Source: Scalesia atractyloides (taxonomy: Eukaryota > Streptophyta > Magnoliopsida > Asterales > Asteraceae). From it: a stretch of 64,000 bases of DNA. The stretch covers positions 13,497,501 to 13,561,500 of the forward strand of contig CAMTDV010000013.1 in NCBI GenBank assembly GCA_947069175.1. The letters are read 5' to 3'. Below are positions 1-12,885 of the stretch, piece by piece (within the stretch, counting starts at the first letter, position 1; every line of letters starts with the position of its first letter). The notes under the pieces are model-generated. The model searched no databases. It saw only the letters and a program-made list of their open reading frames with translations, and was not told the DNA's origin. A program made the position numbers and the translations under genes.

Positions 1-1010
1 AGAGTTATTCCTTATAATATTATAGTCACTGATTGGGTTTCAAAGTAGATCAAGCGGGTCAAAATCGAAAGTCAAAGAAATAGTCAAACTGCTTGACTTT
101 CGATATTGAATTGAAGTCTAAACTGAGTATGATGAGTTGAGCATGTCAAACTATGTTTTATTAGTCTATATAAACTGATATGATGTCAAAACAATTGGTT
201 TAGATAGTTAAAAGTTCAATTATCGCAAAACACATATTTACTAGTTTTGACTTTTAGATATAACATGCTTGACTCATAATTTCGCCTACTTAACGTGATT
301 GTCGGAGGGTACGATTGCAGGGGGATTCATACCTTCGTTATTACAATCATGTAGGAAAGTTCGATTCGAACTTTGACTTGACCATAGTGGTCAGAATTGA
401 AAGTCAAACGAAACATCAAACTGTTTGACTTTCAGTATAATTCTAACTAAATTAATGAAATTGAACAAGCAGGACCACTTACTATGATTGAGGAACTACA
501 AAGAACACTTGAAAGCAGCTCCTAGTCTCTAAAGAAGCTCCATGGAATAGATTTAGAGTGAGTTTGAAGGTATGAGTGCAAAGAACACTATGATCACCTA
601 TTTATACTAATCCAGGAACACTCCAAATCATGACAAGTGTGATCTGAAGCTTTAGGATAACGATTAGTGGCAATTGAGGTGTTCAAAGGAGATGAATTGG
701 TGGCAATTTCCCAAGTTTGGTGGGCAGCAAGAAAGTGCCAGCTACCATTCTACTGTCTCTGCATCTCTTACAAACCGTAAGAGGTGCCTTACGATCCATA
801 AGGAGTGTTTTCACTGCCTTACAGGTTTTAATCCCTTACGGTCCGTAAGGGACCTCTAGAAGCTGAACTTTGGCATTTTAGTCCTTCGACTTTATATCTT
901 TCCCCTTTTTGACGTATTTGGTACCTCTCCTTCCACAAATCAGAATTAAACGAAGAGTTTTGCACATGTGTCACGTTAGAATTCGATATATTTTTGCGGG
1001 ATGTTACAAT
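1..1010 (+). other. Non-coding, possibly LTR-derived sequence
   Basis: No gene is seen. The stretch has several runs of the type agtcaaa/ttgactttc, and near 776-855 a set of near-palindromic words around CCTTACGGTCCGTAAGG. It ends in gcgggatgttaca (about 996-1008), the kind of CA-ending terminus common in plant LTRs. No matching start or target-site duplication could be found, so the LTR reading is tentative. The segment at about 599-776 is absent from copy 2, with a 3-bp acc shared at the breakpoints. Confidence 0.3.
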
Positions 1011-4000
1011 ACATACTGTAGTTATTCACAAACAAATTATTAGGTTAGATTATACAATCTAGGTCTACAAGTATATAACCTAATTTGATTTGTTCCGCAA
1101 CGATTAAAAAATAAAAACTTCATGTCATGTATAAAAATAAAATGGAATAAATAAAATACTACAATAATATAATATAAGTATTTTATGTATTACGTATTTA
1201 TCTATAGTTATGTATAGATTAATAATTTGGATATGCTAATAATAATATTATTATTATTAATAATAAAAAGGTGAAAATGTCATATGACATTATTATATAT
1301 AATATAAAAGAAGAGCAGATAAATAATCTCGTACTATATCTAATGCATATTTTACAAACTCATCAATCTTTTTGTCCTCCTTCTATTTCGTCAATTAGTA
1401 TAATTTTTTTCATTTACAACTCATGTAGTTTAACTATTGTATTTTTTTTTCTTTTACTTTAACCAAATCACTTTTCTATCCCTATATAGTTTTTTAGAGA
1501 ACACGTTAATAACATTTTAGACATATTTTTAAATTTTTCTTTTTCTTTGATATAACGAGTGTGACAAAGGCTTTTTTTAGTTTAATATCTTTTAACGAAC
1601 ACGCCGATACTATTTTGAACATATTTTTTGACTCTTTTTTTCCTTGCTATAACTAGCGCGTCGAAGCCGACCAAGTTTCTATCGTTTTCTTTTTCGTTTA
1701 CCTTATTTTTACCTTTGTTATTTACTATATCGTTTTACCTTTTGTTATTATTTTGATGTTTAGAGCCAAGTTACGCCGCAAATAGCATGACCCATTAATA
1801 TATCATTTTAATTAATTTTACAAATTTATTTATCTGTTATCATGGTGTGCTCTATGTTCTGAATTCCAACTGCGTAACGCGCGGGTAACTACGACCCTAG
1901 TTAAAATAAATTTATGGAGGAAATTTCATGTGACATTAACTTGATTCCTTTATTAGTATCAGAGCCCGTCTCAAAAATCCAAAAATCTCTACCAGATTAA
2001 TCTATACATACAATAAAAGAAACCATATAGAGGACACATCACACTCTATGATGCGCTTATAATTATCTTTTCCCTTCTAAATAAATAGATATTAAAACTA
2101 TTAACTAATTTATATTCATCCGTAAGTTAGTTGAATTATCTTTTTTTTATTTTACCCTTTTGTTTTTCATATCCCATTACTTTATAATAGGGGTTAAGAT
2201 AACAAACTTAAATGCAATGGCTCTCTCCATATGTTAATGCTGATAAAGCCTGATGTTTGGAATAGATTGGTTTGTGTTCGTTATATAAGGCTGGTAATTT
2301 ATTATCGTAAAGATATTTATATAATTACTCATAATGATATTTAACTTATTATCGTAAAGATATATAATAAATACTCTAATTTAAATGTGTATCAGTAATA
2401 AATTAAAAATATAAAATCTATATTTATATTACACACTTACTATATAATAAAAAAACCATATGAGGACACACGATGCTTTATGGGGACACATGCCGCTTCA
2501 TGGGGTTATCTCAATCGTTTTTTTCCGTCTAAATAAAAAATATTGTTATAATTATTCGATGTATAGTTTAATGACTTGTTATAATTATTTGTAAATATGG
2601 TAGTTATAATTAGATTTTCAATAGGGCATTTTCAACATATGTTCATTTTATTATCACTTGTGGCATCTTTTATATAAAGTCATTTAAAATTTGGTTTTAT
2701 CGTCTCTTTCTCGTATTAAATCTTCAATGTAACGTGTGAAATTTTAATGAACTATAAAATTTAAGAACCATATGACATGCTATTTAAAATTAATATTTAA
2801 TAAAAAACCACTTTTTCAACAAAGTTAATTTTTTTTCTAGTGTATCGTTAATTATAAAATAGTGTTCACTTTTATAACTATTCGCTATATAGTACATAGG
2901 TATTATCGTCATTTGTCGCTATTCAACATTAACAACTATGATCTATATCCATAATCTATATCTATAATAAACAATTTGGAAGCAACATTTGTGATAGAAT
3001 AAAAAACCAATCGTTAAGATGAAATTGAGAACTCAAATAATCAAAAATTGGAATACAAAAGGTATACTAATCTTGATTGCAACCACAATGGGAATAGGCA
3101 AAACCCTAATAGGTCAACACTTTAATGATGAAGATGACATACAGCAAAACAATGTAAAGAAAATGCACGATAGTTGAGACAAACTCACCTTGATCTTTAC
3201 CAAATATAGAAGATTGAAAAAAAAAGGATAATCACAGAAGACAAAGGAGTAAAGTTTAGAAGTTAGAATATCACGTATGAAAGAAGTTGAAGAAGAAGAA
3301 TAGGGCCTAAAATAAGTGGGACGGGTGTGCGTGTTGCCCCATATCACTATTTGGGACTTGAGCGAGGAAAACAAAAAATAGTAGCCCTCGTAAGTAACAC
3401 TTGTCTTAAAGCAGTTTTATTTATTATAATAGATAGATAGATTAAGATTATAATTGACTTGAATATATTGTCATTAAATCTGATAATGAAAAATAATTGT
3501 CTTCAATTATTTCGTTCATTTTTCACTAATGTCTAGTGCATAGAGATTCTCTTATGTTCGCTTAAAATATGATAGACAACGTTAGAATCCAATGCCAGAA
3601 ACCCGGAGAAAAAAAAATAAAATTTCAATCCCTTTATTTCAAACATTTTTATATGATAATAAAAACATTTATCAAACTAACTTGTTTCGAGCAAAATATG
3701 AATATTTACTAATTTTATACTTCAAAATCTTTAAAAACATATAAGCACTTTGAAATATTATAAGTTAATTAGCAAGATGATGTGTTACTTTTTTATTATT
3801 TGATCGGTATATGTTGTAATGTAGAAAGATAGAAATATATAGGATGTCAAGGTTTAAAAGAAATACCACACCGTTATTTCTTTTCAATTACAAAAATATA
3901 GCAAATATAGTAAATGATAATAAGATGTCATGATAGCAACTCAACTTGTTAGCAATATTTGGTTGTTCACAAATCTTTTCATTAGTAACGCAAACAAGTT

Positions 4001-4028
4001 AAAAAAACATCTTATACTAATTCTGAGA
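1011..4028. other. AT-rich non-coding spacer
   Basis: No convincing gene. Short reading frames here (for example about 1271-1462 and 3114-3374) are low-complexity, are matched to no family, and change length between the two duplicates. At 2820/2821 this copy lacks 599 bp that are present in copy 2. Confidence 0.6.
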
Positions 4029-4320
4029 TGTAAAAACAATAATAAATTGTTTTACTTGAGATACACAAGAAAATAAATATATAAATACAATATGATAAAA
4101 AGAAATCATATAATAGACACATGACAATCTATAAATTGATTTTCTCGTTTAAATAAATAAATATTGTGACTATTAATCAATTAAAGTTATTTATAAGTTA
4201 GTTACACAAATTTTTAGAAATAACGAGTGACCCATATGTGTTATTTTAATCACATGAATTTTATTTTATTTTTATCTTTTATCTTTATGTTTTTAACATT
4301 TATTTATCCTGTATGATAAA

Positions 4321-4395
<75 letters not shown>

Positions 4396-5381
4396 AGGGT
4401 GGAGTTTGTATTGTTTACATATATTTGTGTTATTCGGTTGAATTTATTTTTAGGGAATGTTTAGTTGTTTTTTTCTTGAATTTATGTATTTTAATAAATA
4501 TAAGTGAAAAATAACCTATAACAAATTAGTTTATATTAATACTCTAACAATCTATAATATAATTTGCAATATTTTATAATAAAGAGTTGAGTTCATTTTA
4601 TTTTAAAACTTAAAAAATTTTCAGAATCCAATGATATTGATTGAAAAAAGAACGATCGTTTGGTTTGAAAATTTTATTTAACAATTTAACATAATAATAA
4701 ATAAAAAACCAAAGTAAATGTTCTAATAAGTAAATAGTAAATTAAAATTCATTTTTTAAATACATATTTTGACGACTGTATGTGTTAACCGAATATATTA
4801 TATTTAACCTACGCAATACACATGCTTTCAAAGATATAGTTGTTTTCTTATTTACTTAATATATAAAATTATACGTATTCAAAATTATATAGTATGCATT
4901 CAATTTACACCATTTGTGTACAATACTTATTATCATTATAACTAAATTTTCAAATAATTTAATTATCTATTATAATTATTCAGTTTACAACATTTATGTA
5001 CAAATAATTATATGGTAGTTATAATTAAATTTTTAAGTGAGGAAGTTCAACATATGTTCATTTTGTTATCGCATGTGACATCTTTTATATAATGGAAGTC
5101 ACATTTAGCTTTGTAAGCCATCTAAAGTTTGATTTTACCGTCTCTACTGGACATTAAATATTCGATGTCACGTGTAACTTATAATGAACAATAGATTTTA
5201 AGAACTATATGATATGTCATTAAAAATTATTTAATCTATGTAATACACACGTCTCAAATATAGTATAAGATAATATATGAGTTGTGATATATATATAAGA
5301 GTAAATTGCATAAAGCGTCCTTTAAGTTTCACCAATCTTGCTGGTTTCAGCCTTAATCTTTAAAAGTTGCCAAAATCAGCC
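4029..5381. other. AT-rich segment retained only in copy 1
   Basis: This segment is absent from copy 2, where the flanks join at 31772-31775 on a shared agat. It includes a perfect (AT)n tract at about 4323-4391. The missing interval also covers the outer 80 bp or so of the left terminal repeat of the Mutator-like element at 5299. This shows that copy 2 lost the segment, rather than copy 1 gaining it. Confidence 0.8.
4323..4391. repeat. (AT)n microsatellite
   Basis: Uninterrupted AT dinucleotides of about 68 bp, within the segment missing from copy 2. Confidence 0.95.
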
Positions 5382-6403
5382 TTTAAGATTAATTTTGTTG
5401 CAGGTTTCATCCTTTATCACTAACCCAGTTACTAATCCATGTTAAATGTCCTCACATGCATTGCATGTGAGGGTAAAACCGTCTTTTCATCTCTCTCTCT
5501 CTCTCTCTTTCTCCACTTGCTTTATCTTCAACCTCCAAAATCACCATAGCTTCAACCCTCCATTGTTGACATCTTGAACGAAGTGAGAGAGATAGAGTTT
5601 ACTGTGATTAGGGAAATTCCCAGTGAAATTCCTTTCTTGTAAAATACGGGGTTTGTCCCGATATTATTAATAAAATAATCTGGTGTTTTCCATTTTAAAC
5701 GGTCCTGTTAAGATTTCCGCTGCCAAATAAATACCAATACCACGGGTTTCTGTCCCGCGGCTTCCGAACCGGCAAAACGGGTCGAGGGCCATGACAGTTT
5801 CTTCGGTAAAATACCCCCAATTGCAGGGGTTTGTTGATGAGAGTATGGATTTAGAAGGAAATAACAGGGAGTTGGATACCACCCCTGCTGACTTGGAGGG
5901 TTCTGAGCAAGCGATGGATGTGGTGGGTGTTCAGCAGTTAGCCGCCTCTGCTGCCCAGTCGTTGGTGAACAGATAGGTGTTGTTGCAGGGGTCTCGTTTG
6001 ACTCAGAGATAGAGGATGGTTTGGTAGGTAAATCAGGAGGTCTCATGGGGTTAGGCTCAGATGAACACGTTGCTGTTAATGCAGCTGAAAAGGTTGTGCA
6101 GAGTCAAAACCCAAAAATTGGAAGGAGCGACATAGCTGTCAACAATTGAGGGTTGAAGTTATAGTGGTTTTGGAGGTCGAAGATAAAGAAAGTGGAGAGA
6201 GAGAGAGAGAGATGAAAAGATGGTTTTACCCTCACATGCTATGCATGTGAGGCCATTTAACATGGATTAGTAACTGGGTTAGTGATAAAGGATGAAACCT
6301 GCAACAAAATTAATCTTAAAGGCTGGTTTTGGCAACTTTTAAAGATTAAGGCTGAAACCAGCAAGATTGGTGAAACTTAAAGGACGTTTTGTGCAATTTA
6401 CTC
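5299..6403. mobile_element. Mutator-like element with about 265-bp terminal inverted repeats
   Basis: The left end GAGTAAATTGCA... (5299 to about 5571) is the reverse complement of the right end (about 6141-6403). The match covers well over 200 bp, including the words CCTTTAAGTTTCACC and CTCACATGCA. Left flank 5290-5298 is TATATATAA; the right flank here is TATATAA, but the right flank of the copy-2 element is the full TATATATAA. The original 9-bp target duplication can therefore be read across the duplicates, which fits Mutator-like elements with long terminal repeats. The 570-bp interior has no transposase. It is more GC-rich than its surroundings and has short open frames on both strands (5791-5976 +, 5708-6046 -) that could come from a captured gene fragment. 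I do not recognise the source. Confidence 0.85.
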
Positions 6404-6410
6404 TATATAA

Positions 6411-9400
6411 ACTTAAAAATTATATCAGATAACCTTGACACTTTATTAAACACAGGAATTTGAACACGGCACATCTAATCATAGGTTGAAACATATACAA
6501 ACCGGTCAAAACTGTATATTTTTATTATTATTTTCATCACATCAATATTAAAATAAAGTAATAAAATTTTATACAGAGAGAGAGAAATAATACATCTAAG
6601 TTATGGCATCAATTCTAATGTTTATTCCTCTTTTAGCTTCCAGATTTCACACAAAACACCCAACATATTTATACACGTAAAAGACATTGTTTTTCTATAA
6701 CCTTAAAAATAAATGCTTTAAACATAGTTAACTGCTAAATTAATCCAAACACCACTTGTTAGCGACATAGACTATATAGATTCTATCTAAAACTAATCCA
6801 AACCGTTTTTATCTTTAATCTTACATCCTTATCATGTGAGAAATTTGTACTCTAATATTGTTGGGGTGTGTAAAAACAAACCATAACCGAAACCGACCAA
6901 ATTGATCGATTATGGTTAACTAACCTTTCATAACCAAATTAACCGAAACATAAGCTAAGTTTAAAATATATAATTCAAGTTCGTAACCTTTATGTTTTTC
7001 GTTTTTAATAGCTTTGAATGTTTGTTGTTACTTGGTAATCAGGTTATGTAGCGTTACTTTTTTTTTTGCAAATCATATTTTGTGTTTCTAAAAACTAAAA
7101 GAGATCCTTTAGGTGTTGTAGTTCTTTTTATATTTGTAAATTTATGGATTTGTTCTTCATTTTTCGTTCAAATGTTTTCGATTATATTTTTTTTACATAA
7201 ACCATGCATATTACCATGTATAACTGATCACTAAACACCATAATCGGACCATTTTCAATTTGAACAAAACAAAAAAAAATACTTTGGACAGCTAACCGAA
7301 ATCGACCCATAACCGACGATTAACCAAACTATGCGTAACCGACTATAAGTTATGGTTATTGTCAAGCAATATTCCAAAACAAATGCTTGGTTATGGTCAT
7401 GATTAAGCCTCCATTGTCGCCAATCAAGCCCAAGAACACAAACACAGAATTTGATCTCAACCAAGATCGACTCTTTCTGTTTATTATAATTCTTGACTCT
7501 ACTAAAATACATAATCCTAACCATCTATTTATACTAAAATAACTATACTAATCCTACTCAAACTTCTATCTTCTAGACATTCAAATATTAGATAAACATG
7601 CAAACTAATCCTAATTATATTCTAGTCCTAACATAATTATAACCCTACAAACTTGGAATTAGAAACCTTCTTGAAAACAAATTAAATCAAAACATTCATT
7701 TTAACCCTTCATCTTTCAATTTATATGTTTTAGGATTAACTTCCAACATCTATAACCGAACCAAACTAACTTTGAACGTACACCCCTCATAGGAATCCAT
7801 ATGTGAGTTGATTATAAGGAATTTTATGGTAGAAAACTAAAGTAAGCCGGGGCTTCTCAAGATATTGCAGATTGAGCCTTGTTATTGCACAAGTGGACCC
7901 GTCAAACAAAGCCGGCGTGATGTCATGTGTGAAACCCACAGCTCATTTACAGTAATCGGGTTCAAACTAGGTTAGTTGCACACCACCTTCGGAATCAAAT
8001 ATATCCTTTTGCAATTACCAAAGTAACCATTTTGCTTTTAACTGAGAAAATGACATGCTAGAGATGAAACTATTGTGATCAGAAATTCATACATCTTTAA
8101 TATATATTTGTTTTTGAAAAAAAAATAACGGAAAAAAAACACATCACTAACCATAAAAGTTGAACAATTTTCCACCAAGATTAAAAAAGGTAAGAGAAGA
8201 CTAAACTATTGTACTCGAAACCTGTTTACAACCTGCTAACTTGTTACGATCCTTTTAACCTTACAACCCATTAATACCCCTCCAACCCATTTTGACTTGC
8301 TAGCCCATTTAACCAGTGTCACGAGTATTCTTTGAGTGACATGGCTTAGAGTTGTTCAAGTTAGAGTTTAAATAAAAATTATATTTTGTCTAAAAAGTGT
8401 AGCAAGAATTATAAGTCATTAATCATGGGTAATCAATAGCTTAAATTTGACGGATTGCCATGTGATATCTAATTCACATAAATTTTGGTAAGGAATGGAA
8501 AAGAGGTGATAATCAGGTACCATTGTTGACTATCATTTTGTTTCACTGGAATCATAAATTCAAACAATTCTTTATTATCTTTTTTAATGCAAATAACTTT
8601 ATTGTTACAATTTTAGGGTTTTTACACACTATATAAAAGTATGGTTTACAAAAGATAATATAAATCTTTATAATTTACATTTTCTTGTTAAGATAAATAT
8701 TCATAACTAAATTGTATGGAAATTTTATAATTTGCACTACTATGATAGGTTACATGTTAGAGTTAAGATAGACCTTGGTCTAAATTGAAAAGCTTTGCAA
8801 GGTTTTTAGAACGAAAGACCTACTCTTACGATATAGTGTGTGTAATTGTAAAGTACGTGTTTTATTTGCCTATATTGAATTAATTCTATAGAACTATATG
8901 TTAACAGAGCTTAATGGCGCCTCACATGACGAACGTTAATGGACTTCTTGTAAGTTAAAAAGTAAAAAAGAAAAGATAGTCCACATGAAGGCCAGTGTCT
9001 CTACAAAAATTTGGCAAAATGTTAAGGTACTATTATGAAGTAAATTTTAATAGCACCGGCCAATCTTGAAAGCTAATTATTTCATATATGTATTTCCTAA
9101 AAGTGTTCAGGCATTTAGAAGCAAGGGCAAAGAAATCGAGTGTTAAGGCCATCAATGGCAACAGAAACATTTATTGCATTGTTAGTTAAACTCTCACTTA
9201 TGTTCGAAAATTTAGACATATGCATGTAAACGTTTATAACTTGTTTTTAAGTGTTTAGTATTTTGTTGTTTTACCTATGAAAGAAAGAAAGAAAGAAAAC
9301 TTGAATTACCCATAAATCTCAATGACAAAAAACTGAAAAAGCTACTTGAGATTCTTGTCGTTCATCTTTAATTTCACCTTAATTGCTGCATTGTAATTAA

Positions 9401-10326
9401 TTTAACTGGTTTCTGCGATCATGTAGGGGGTGGGTTTCTTATTAAACTTTGAGTAGGGTCGCAAAGAACAGGTTTATAATTGTTTCTCTATTTATATCTT
9501 TAACTATCATTAATGCACTATTCATTTGCTCATTAATGGTTTTTGGTAGCTGAGAAAGAAGGATACAATAAAAATTATAATAATTAGTTAACCTTGAGTT
9601 GCATAAAAGTCAATGCTATTGGAACGAGCTCGTATGGATTTTGCTTGCTCAGGGTTTTCAACACTGATATTATCACGGTTTGTGAACAATAACAACTCTA
9701 CGAAGAATAAACCCTAAATCATCATTCTCTATCTATATCAATATAGACTAGTTCGTTTCATGCTTTCTTTTGAAATTTATAATGTTCAATAATATCTTTG
9801 AAAAGAAAAGAACTTCATGAATATGTGTAACTGAAAGAAAAAAAAAACATAAAAATTAAAATTATTAGCTAAAATTATTTGATAGATGTATTCAAATCAT
9901 GGTATATTCGTTGTGTAAGACTTAATTATTGGATATTTCATGTTTTCCTTTAAAAAGTATAATGCTAAATATATTATCATTGAAGGATAAGAAAAGTACT
10001 TCATGTATGAGAGTATACGAATCAAAACTATAGTCATGGTATCTTCATTCTCTATTTTTATATCAATATAGACTTAATTAGCTATTGGATATTTCATACA
10101 TATTTTCATTTAAAATGTATAAGGCTCAATATTATTTTTCGAAGAAAATAAAAGAACTTCATGTATATACGAGTAAATAAAAGAAAAAAAACACCAAAAT
10201 CAAAACTATTAGCTAATCATATTTCATAAAAAGATATTCAAATCATGGTACGTTTAATGTGGTTGATTCTTAAACTTATTCTATTATTACAAATGAATAA
10301 ATTATTATGTAAATAAATATAAGACA
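6411..10326. other. AT-rich non-coding spacer
   Basis: No gene found. 6870-7790 is rich in words such as aaccgaaaccgacc and ataaccgac on one strand and the complementary ggttatggtta, suggesting an old degraded repeat, but no termini could be defined. Short frames such as 7255-7524 (minus) differ in length between the duplicates and are treated as chance. Confidence 0.55.

Positions 10327-10380
<54 letters not shown>
10327..10380. repeat. (ATT)n microsatellite downstream of the SMR-like gene
   Basis: About 18 ATT units, 20 bp beyond the stop codon of the minus-strand gene at 10401-10778. It would lie in that gene's 3' UTR as (AAT)n. The tract is also present in copy 2 (36726-36774) with a different unit count. 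Confidence 0.9.
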
Positions 10381-10400
10381 CACTAAACAACATACACTGA

Positions 10401-10778
10401 TCATATGCTATGACTACGCGTTTTTCTAGAGGAACATGAAGAAGCCCTAACGGTAAAAGATCGGAAAAAATCAACTACCTCATGGCGCTTTGTATTTTCA
10501 AAGAATTCTGGTGCATCATTATCATCAGATGATCTCCTTCTCTTTTTTAACGGTTTTCGTGGCGCTGGTGGTGGCAGTTGCAGTGGTGTGATCTTGTGAT
10601 CATAGGATGTTGGAGTGTGACAGTCGTAATTATCATCTTCTTCCTCCCTCTGCCGCTTGTTGTTTGACTTTGATGCTTCATGATCATTTAACTTATCATT
10701 ATCATCATCTTCCTTTTGATCACCAGGGTTTGCAATGGATTTTAGGGTGGAGTAAGATTCATTTTGGTTGTTAGACAT
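10401..10778 (-). CDS. SIAMESE-RELATED-like CDK inhibitor (copy 1)
   Basis: Intronless frame of 125 residues. Order of features: acidic, Asn-rich N-terminus; CHTPTSYDHKI at residues 53-63 (compare the TPTS-x-x-KI motif of SIM/SMR proteins); PPPAPRKP at 69-76; basic KKRRR at 78-82, a likely nuclear signal; EFFENTKRHEVVDFF at 91-105, resembling the C-terminal acidic/FF cyclin-CDK binding motif; and a basic Ser-rich tail. Members of this family bind CDK-cyclin complexes and push cells from mitosis to endoreduplication. Against copy 2 and the paralogue at 50991, this copy has two notable changes: Asp to Tyr at residue 59 and Asp to Val at residue 102, both inside the conserved motifs. A GA/CT-rich leader (about 10850-10886) precedes the gene in transcript direction. 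The family call rests on motifs, with no alignment run. Confidence 0.75.
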   Translation of the reverse strand: MSNNQNESYSTLKSIANPGDQKEDDDNDKLNDHEASKSNNKRQREEEDDNYDCHTPTSYDHKITPLQLPPPAPRKPLKKRRRSSDDNDAPEFFENTKRHEVVDFFRSFTVRASSCSSRKTRSHSI

Positions 10779-11204
10779 GACAAGTAGTGTTTACGTGATG
10801 AAGCCACCGTAAACTGAAATATTAGGATGAGCACTCTTGCTGATCAACTCAGCTAGAGAGAGAGGGGGGAGAGAGGGAGAGAGAAAAACTTGACAATATA
10901 CTTTGTGCATATATTATTATATATATTGGGTCACATGTTAGTTCTGATCATGTTCAATTTATTCCAAAGTTTAATGATAATTTGATAAATATTGCTGCAA
11001 TAAGTAATACAACAGTCAACTCTTTTTATCATATGTTGTATTGTGGTTTGTTATATTTACACAGGTTACTGAAATTAATATATATTATTATAAAAAAATT
11101 TATTAGCTAAAAAAGCATTTGTAATACTTTAATATATGTTATGTAATCGATTAAAGAGGGAAGTAAACAATAGAGTAATAAATTTTTTGAGCTAATTATA
11201 TGGA

Positions 11205-11943
11205 TAGGGTTGTAATCGAATTGAACAAATATGAATAAGTTTATGTTTGTATTTGTTTGTTAAGGAAATTAACATGTTAGCGAACTGTTCACGAACGCAT
11301 ACCAAACATAAGTTTATGTCCGTGTTCATTCGTTAAGGAAATTTATTTGTTCGCGAACAGTTCGTGAACACTAGCCTTAAACACAAACGAACGTAAACGA
11401 ACATTCAACTTAAAATAAAAATTAAAAACATTGTTAACCTTAAACATTGAACATAATTAATTAAATACAACCATTCGAGGATAAATCAAAACACCAAAAG
11501 TCTACTGCAATCATCAAACGATTATCAAGTCTAACTAAGTTAGACATAATTAATTAGTTATAATTATTCAAAGTTTAACTAACTTAGATATAATTATTTC
11601 AAAAAATGTCTTGATTGTCCAAATTTCAGCTAACATGGGAAAAAAATAAGGTTTCAAGTTTCAAGTTTTGAATATGTGTAAATAAAAGGTTTATTATCTC
11701 TTATTTTTTAATGTAATCAAACGAACACGAACGAGTGTAAATGAACGAACATGAAAGAACTTACCGAACATAATACCGAACGTAATCGAACAAACGAGAC
11801 CTTTGTTCGTGTTCGCTCACTAAGCTAACCGAACAAATGTTTTTGTTCATGTTCGTTCGTTAAGCTATGAACGAACATAAACGAACTTCTTGCCGAACGC
11901 TTCAAGAACTATTCGCTGAACGTTCGGTTCGTTTACAGCCCTA
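11205..11943. mobile_element. hAT-type MITE, 739 bp
   Basis: The left end TAGGGTTGTAATCGAA and the right end (reverse complement TAGGGCTGTAAACGAA) form terminal inverted repeats. They are flanked by 8-bp near-identical direct repeats, tatatgga (11197-11204) and tatatggg (11944-11951). An 8-bp duplication and a YAGGG terminus fit the hAT superfamily. The interior is non-coding and built of repeated GAACGAAC/GTTCGTTC words. The element is present at the same place in copy 2 (37598-38346), so it predates the duplication. Confidence 0.8.
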
Positions 11944-12466
11944 TATATGGGTAATCCTTGTGCTTTTTCTGGAACAACACCTTAATGTACGAAAGTATTC
12001 AGTAATAGGTTAAGGTTTTGTAGTTTTTATTATGTGACACCTTTGGGTATTAGCATTAACTTCTGTTAATTGTTATTTTTTCTATTAAAATTAAATATGA
12101 CTAAAATGCCATTGGCTAATTAGAAGGACTACTTTTGTAATTTATGATAATTTATTTAGAGAGACCATATATGTAGGTTATGGATCCTAAAACACTTGCT
12201 AATTGAGAAATTTAAGAATCATTTCAAACCACACATTTTCTTTAAGTCATTTTTTTTACTTTTAACTGTACGTTTTTAAGATTTTTTTAATATATACATA
12301 TATATATATTATCAATTCTTAAACTTTACATATGTGTATAGTATGAAACATATATGCACGATACTTATTTTTCAATTTTAAACACGTATATAGATACATA
12401 CATACATGCATACATATATATATATATAGTTTAAGATTGCCAATATACACATTTGTATTATCAACT

Positions 12467-12470
<4 letters not shown>

Positions 12471-12502
<32 letters not shown>
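12471..12502. repeat. (AT)n microsatellite
   Basis: AT dinucleotide run. At the equivalent place in copy 2 (about 38870-38890) the tract is much shorter. Confidence 0.85.
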
Positions 12503-12507
<5 letters not shown>

Positions 12508-12696
12508 CACTTGACAGAAAATACTCTGATTTTTCTATGAAAAATACAAAAAATGCATTTTTGCTTAGAGAAAATCTATAGTTTAGAATGCTTATTTAAG
12601 TTTCTCAATTAGTCTATTGCTTCTCATACATCCATTTTCTAATATATATATATATATATATGTATATATCTTGTGTCCACCCAACGTTAACCTTGA

Positions 12697-12885
12697 CTAC
12701 TTCGATTTTTTGACAATACATCTCTCTGGACAAAACTCCTCAACATCCTCGACTCCCTTGGTGTTGCTTGTTGCTCTTATTTCAGCCACTTCATGCATTG
12801 ATGACCTCCGTATTATCCTAGAATTGGAGATGTTCTTGTTGGTAAAATGTACATCATTCCCATAAAATATTGATAATTTATGCAT
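12697..12885 (-). pseudogene. Unidentified conserved fragment, possibly of a cytochrome P450
   Basis: A 62-residue minus-strand frame that is unchanged in copy 2 (39104-39292). It ends in DVEEFCPERC, which resembles the EEFxPERF loop before the heme-binding region of plant P450s. The segment after it is interrupted, and no heme Cys motif (FxxGxRxCxG) follows. Either it is a short P450 relic or the resemblance is chance. Identity between duplicates carries little weight because the duplication is young. Confidence 0.25.

Noticed and set aside
3114..3374. 86-codon minus-strand frame
   Set aside because: It is shortened to a different frame length in copy 2 by small indels and has no recognisable domain.
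6862..7790. Possible element with GGGGTGT...ACACCCC ends and aaccgaaacc repeats
   Set aside because: Only about 7 bp of terminal inversion and no matching flanking duplication could be found.
12697..12885. Functional gene, because the frame is unchanged in both duplicates
   Set aside because: The duplicates are nearly identical everywhere, so conservation of a short frame is expected. No start context or downstream heme motif supports a working P450.
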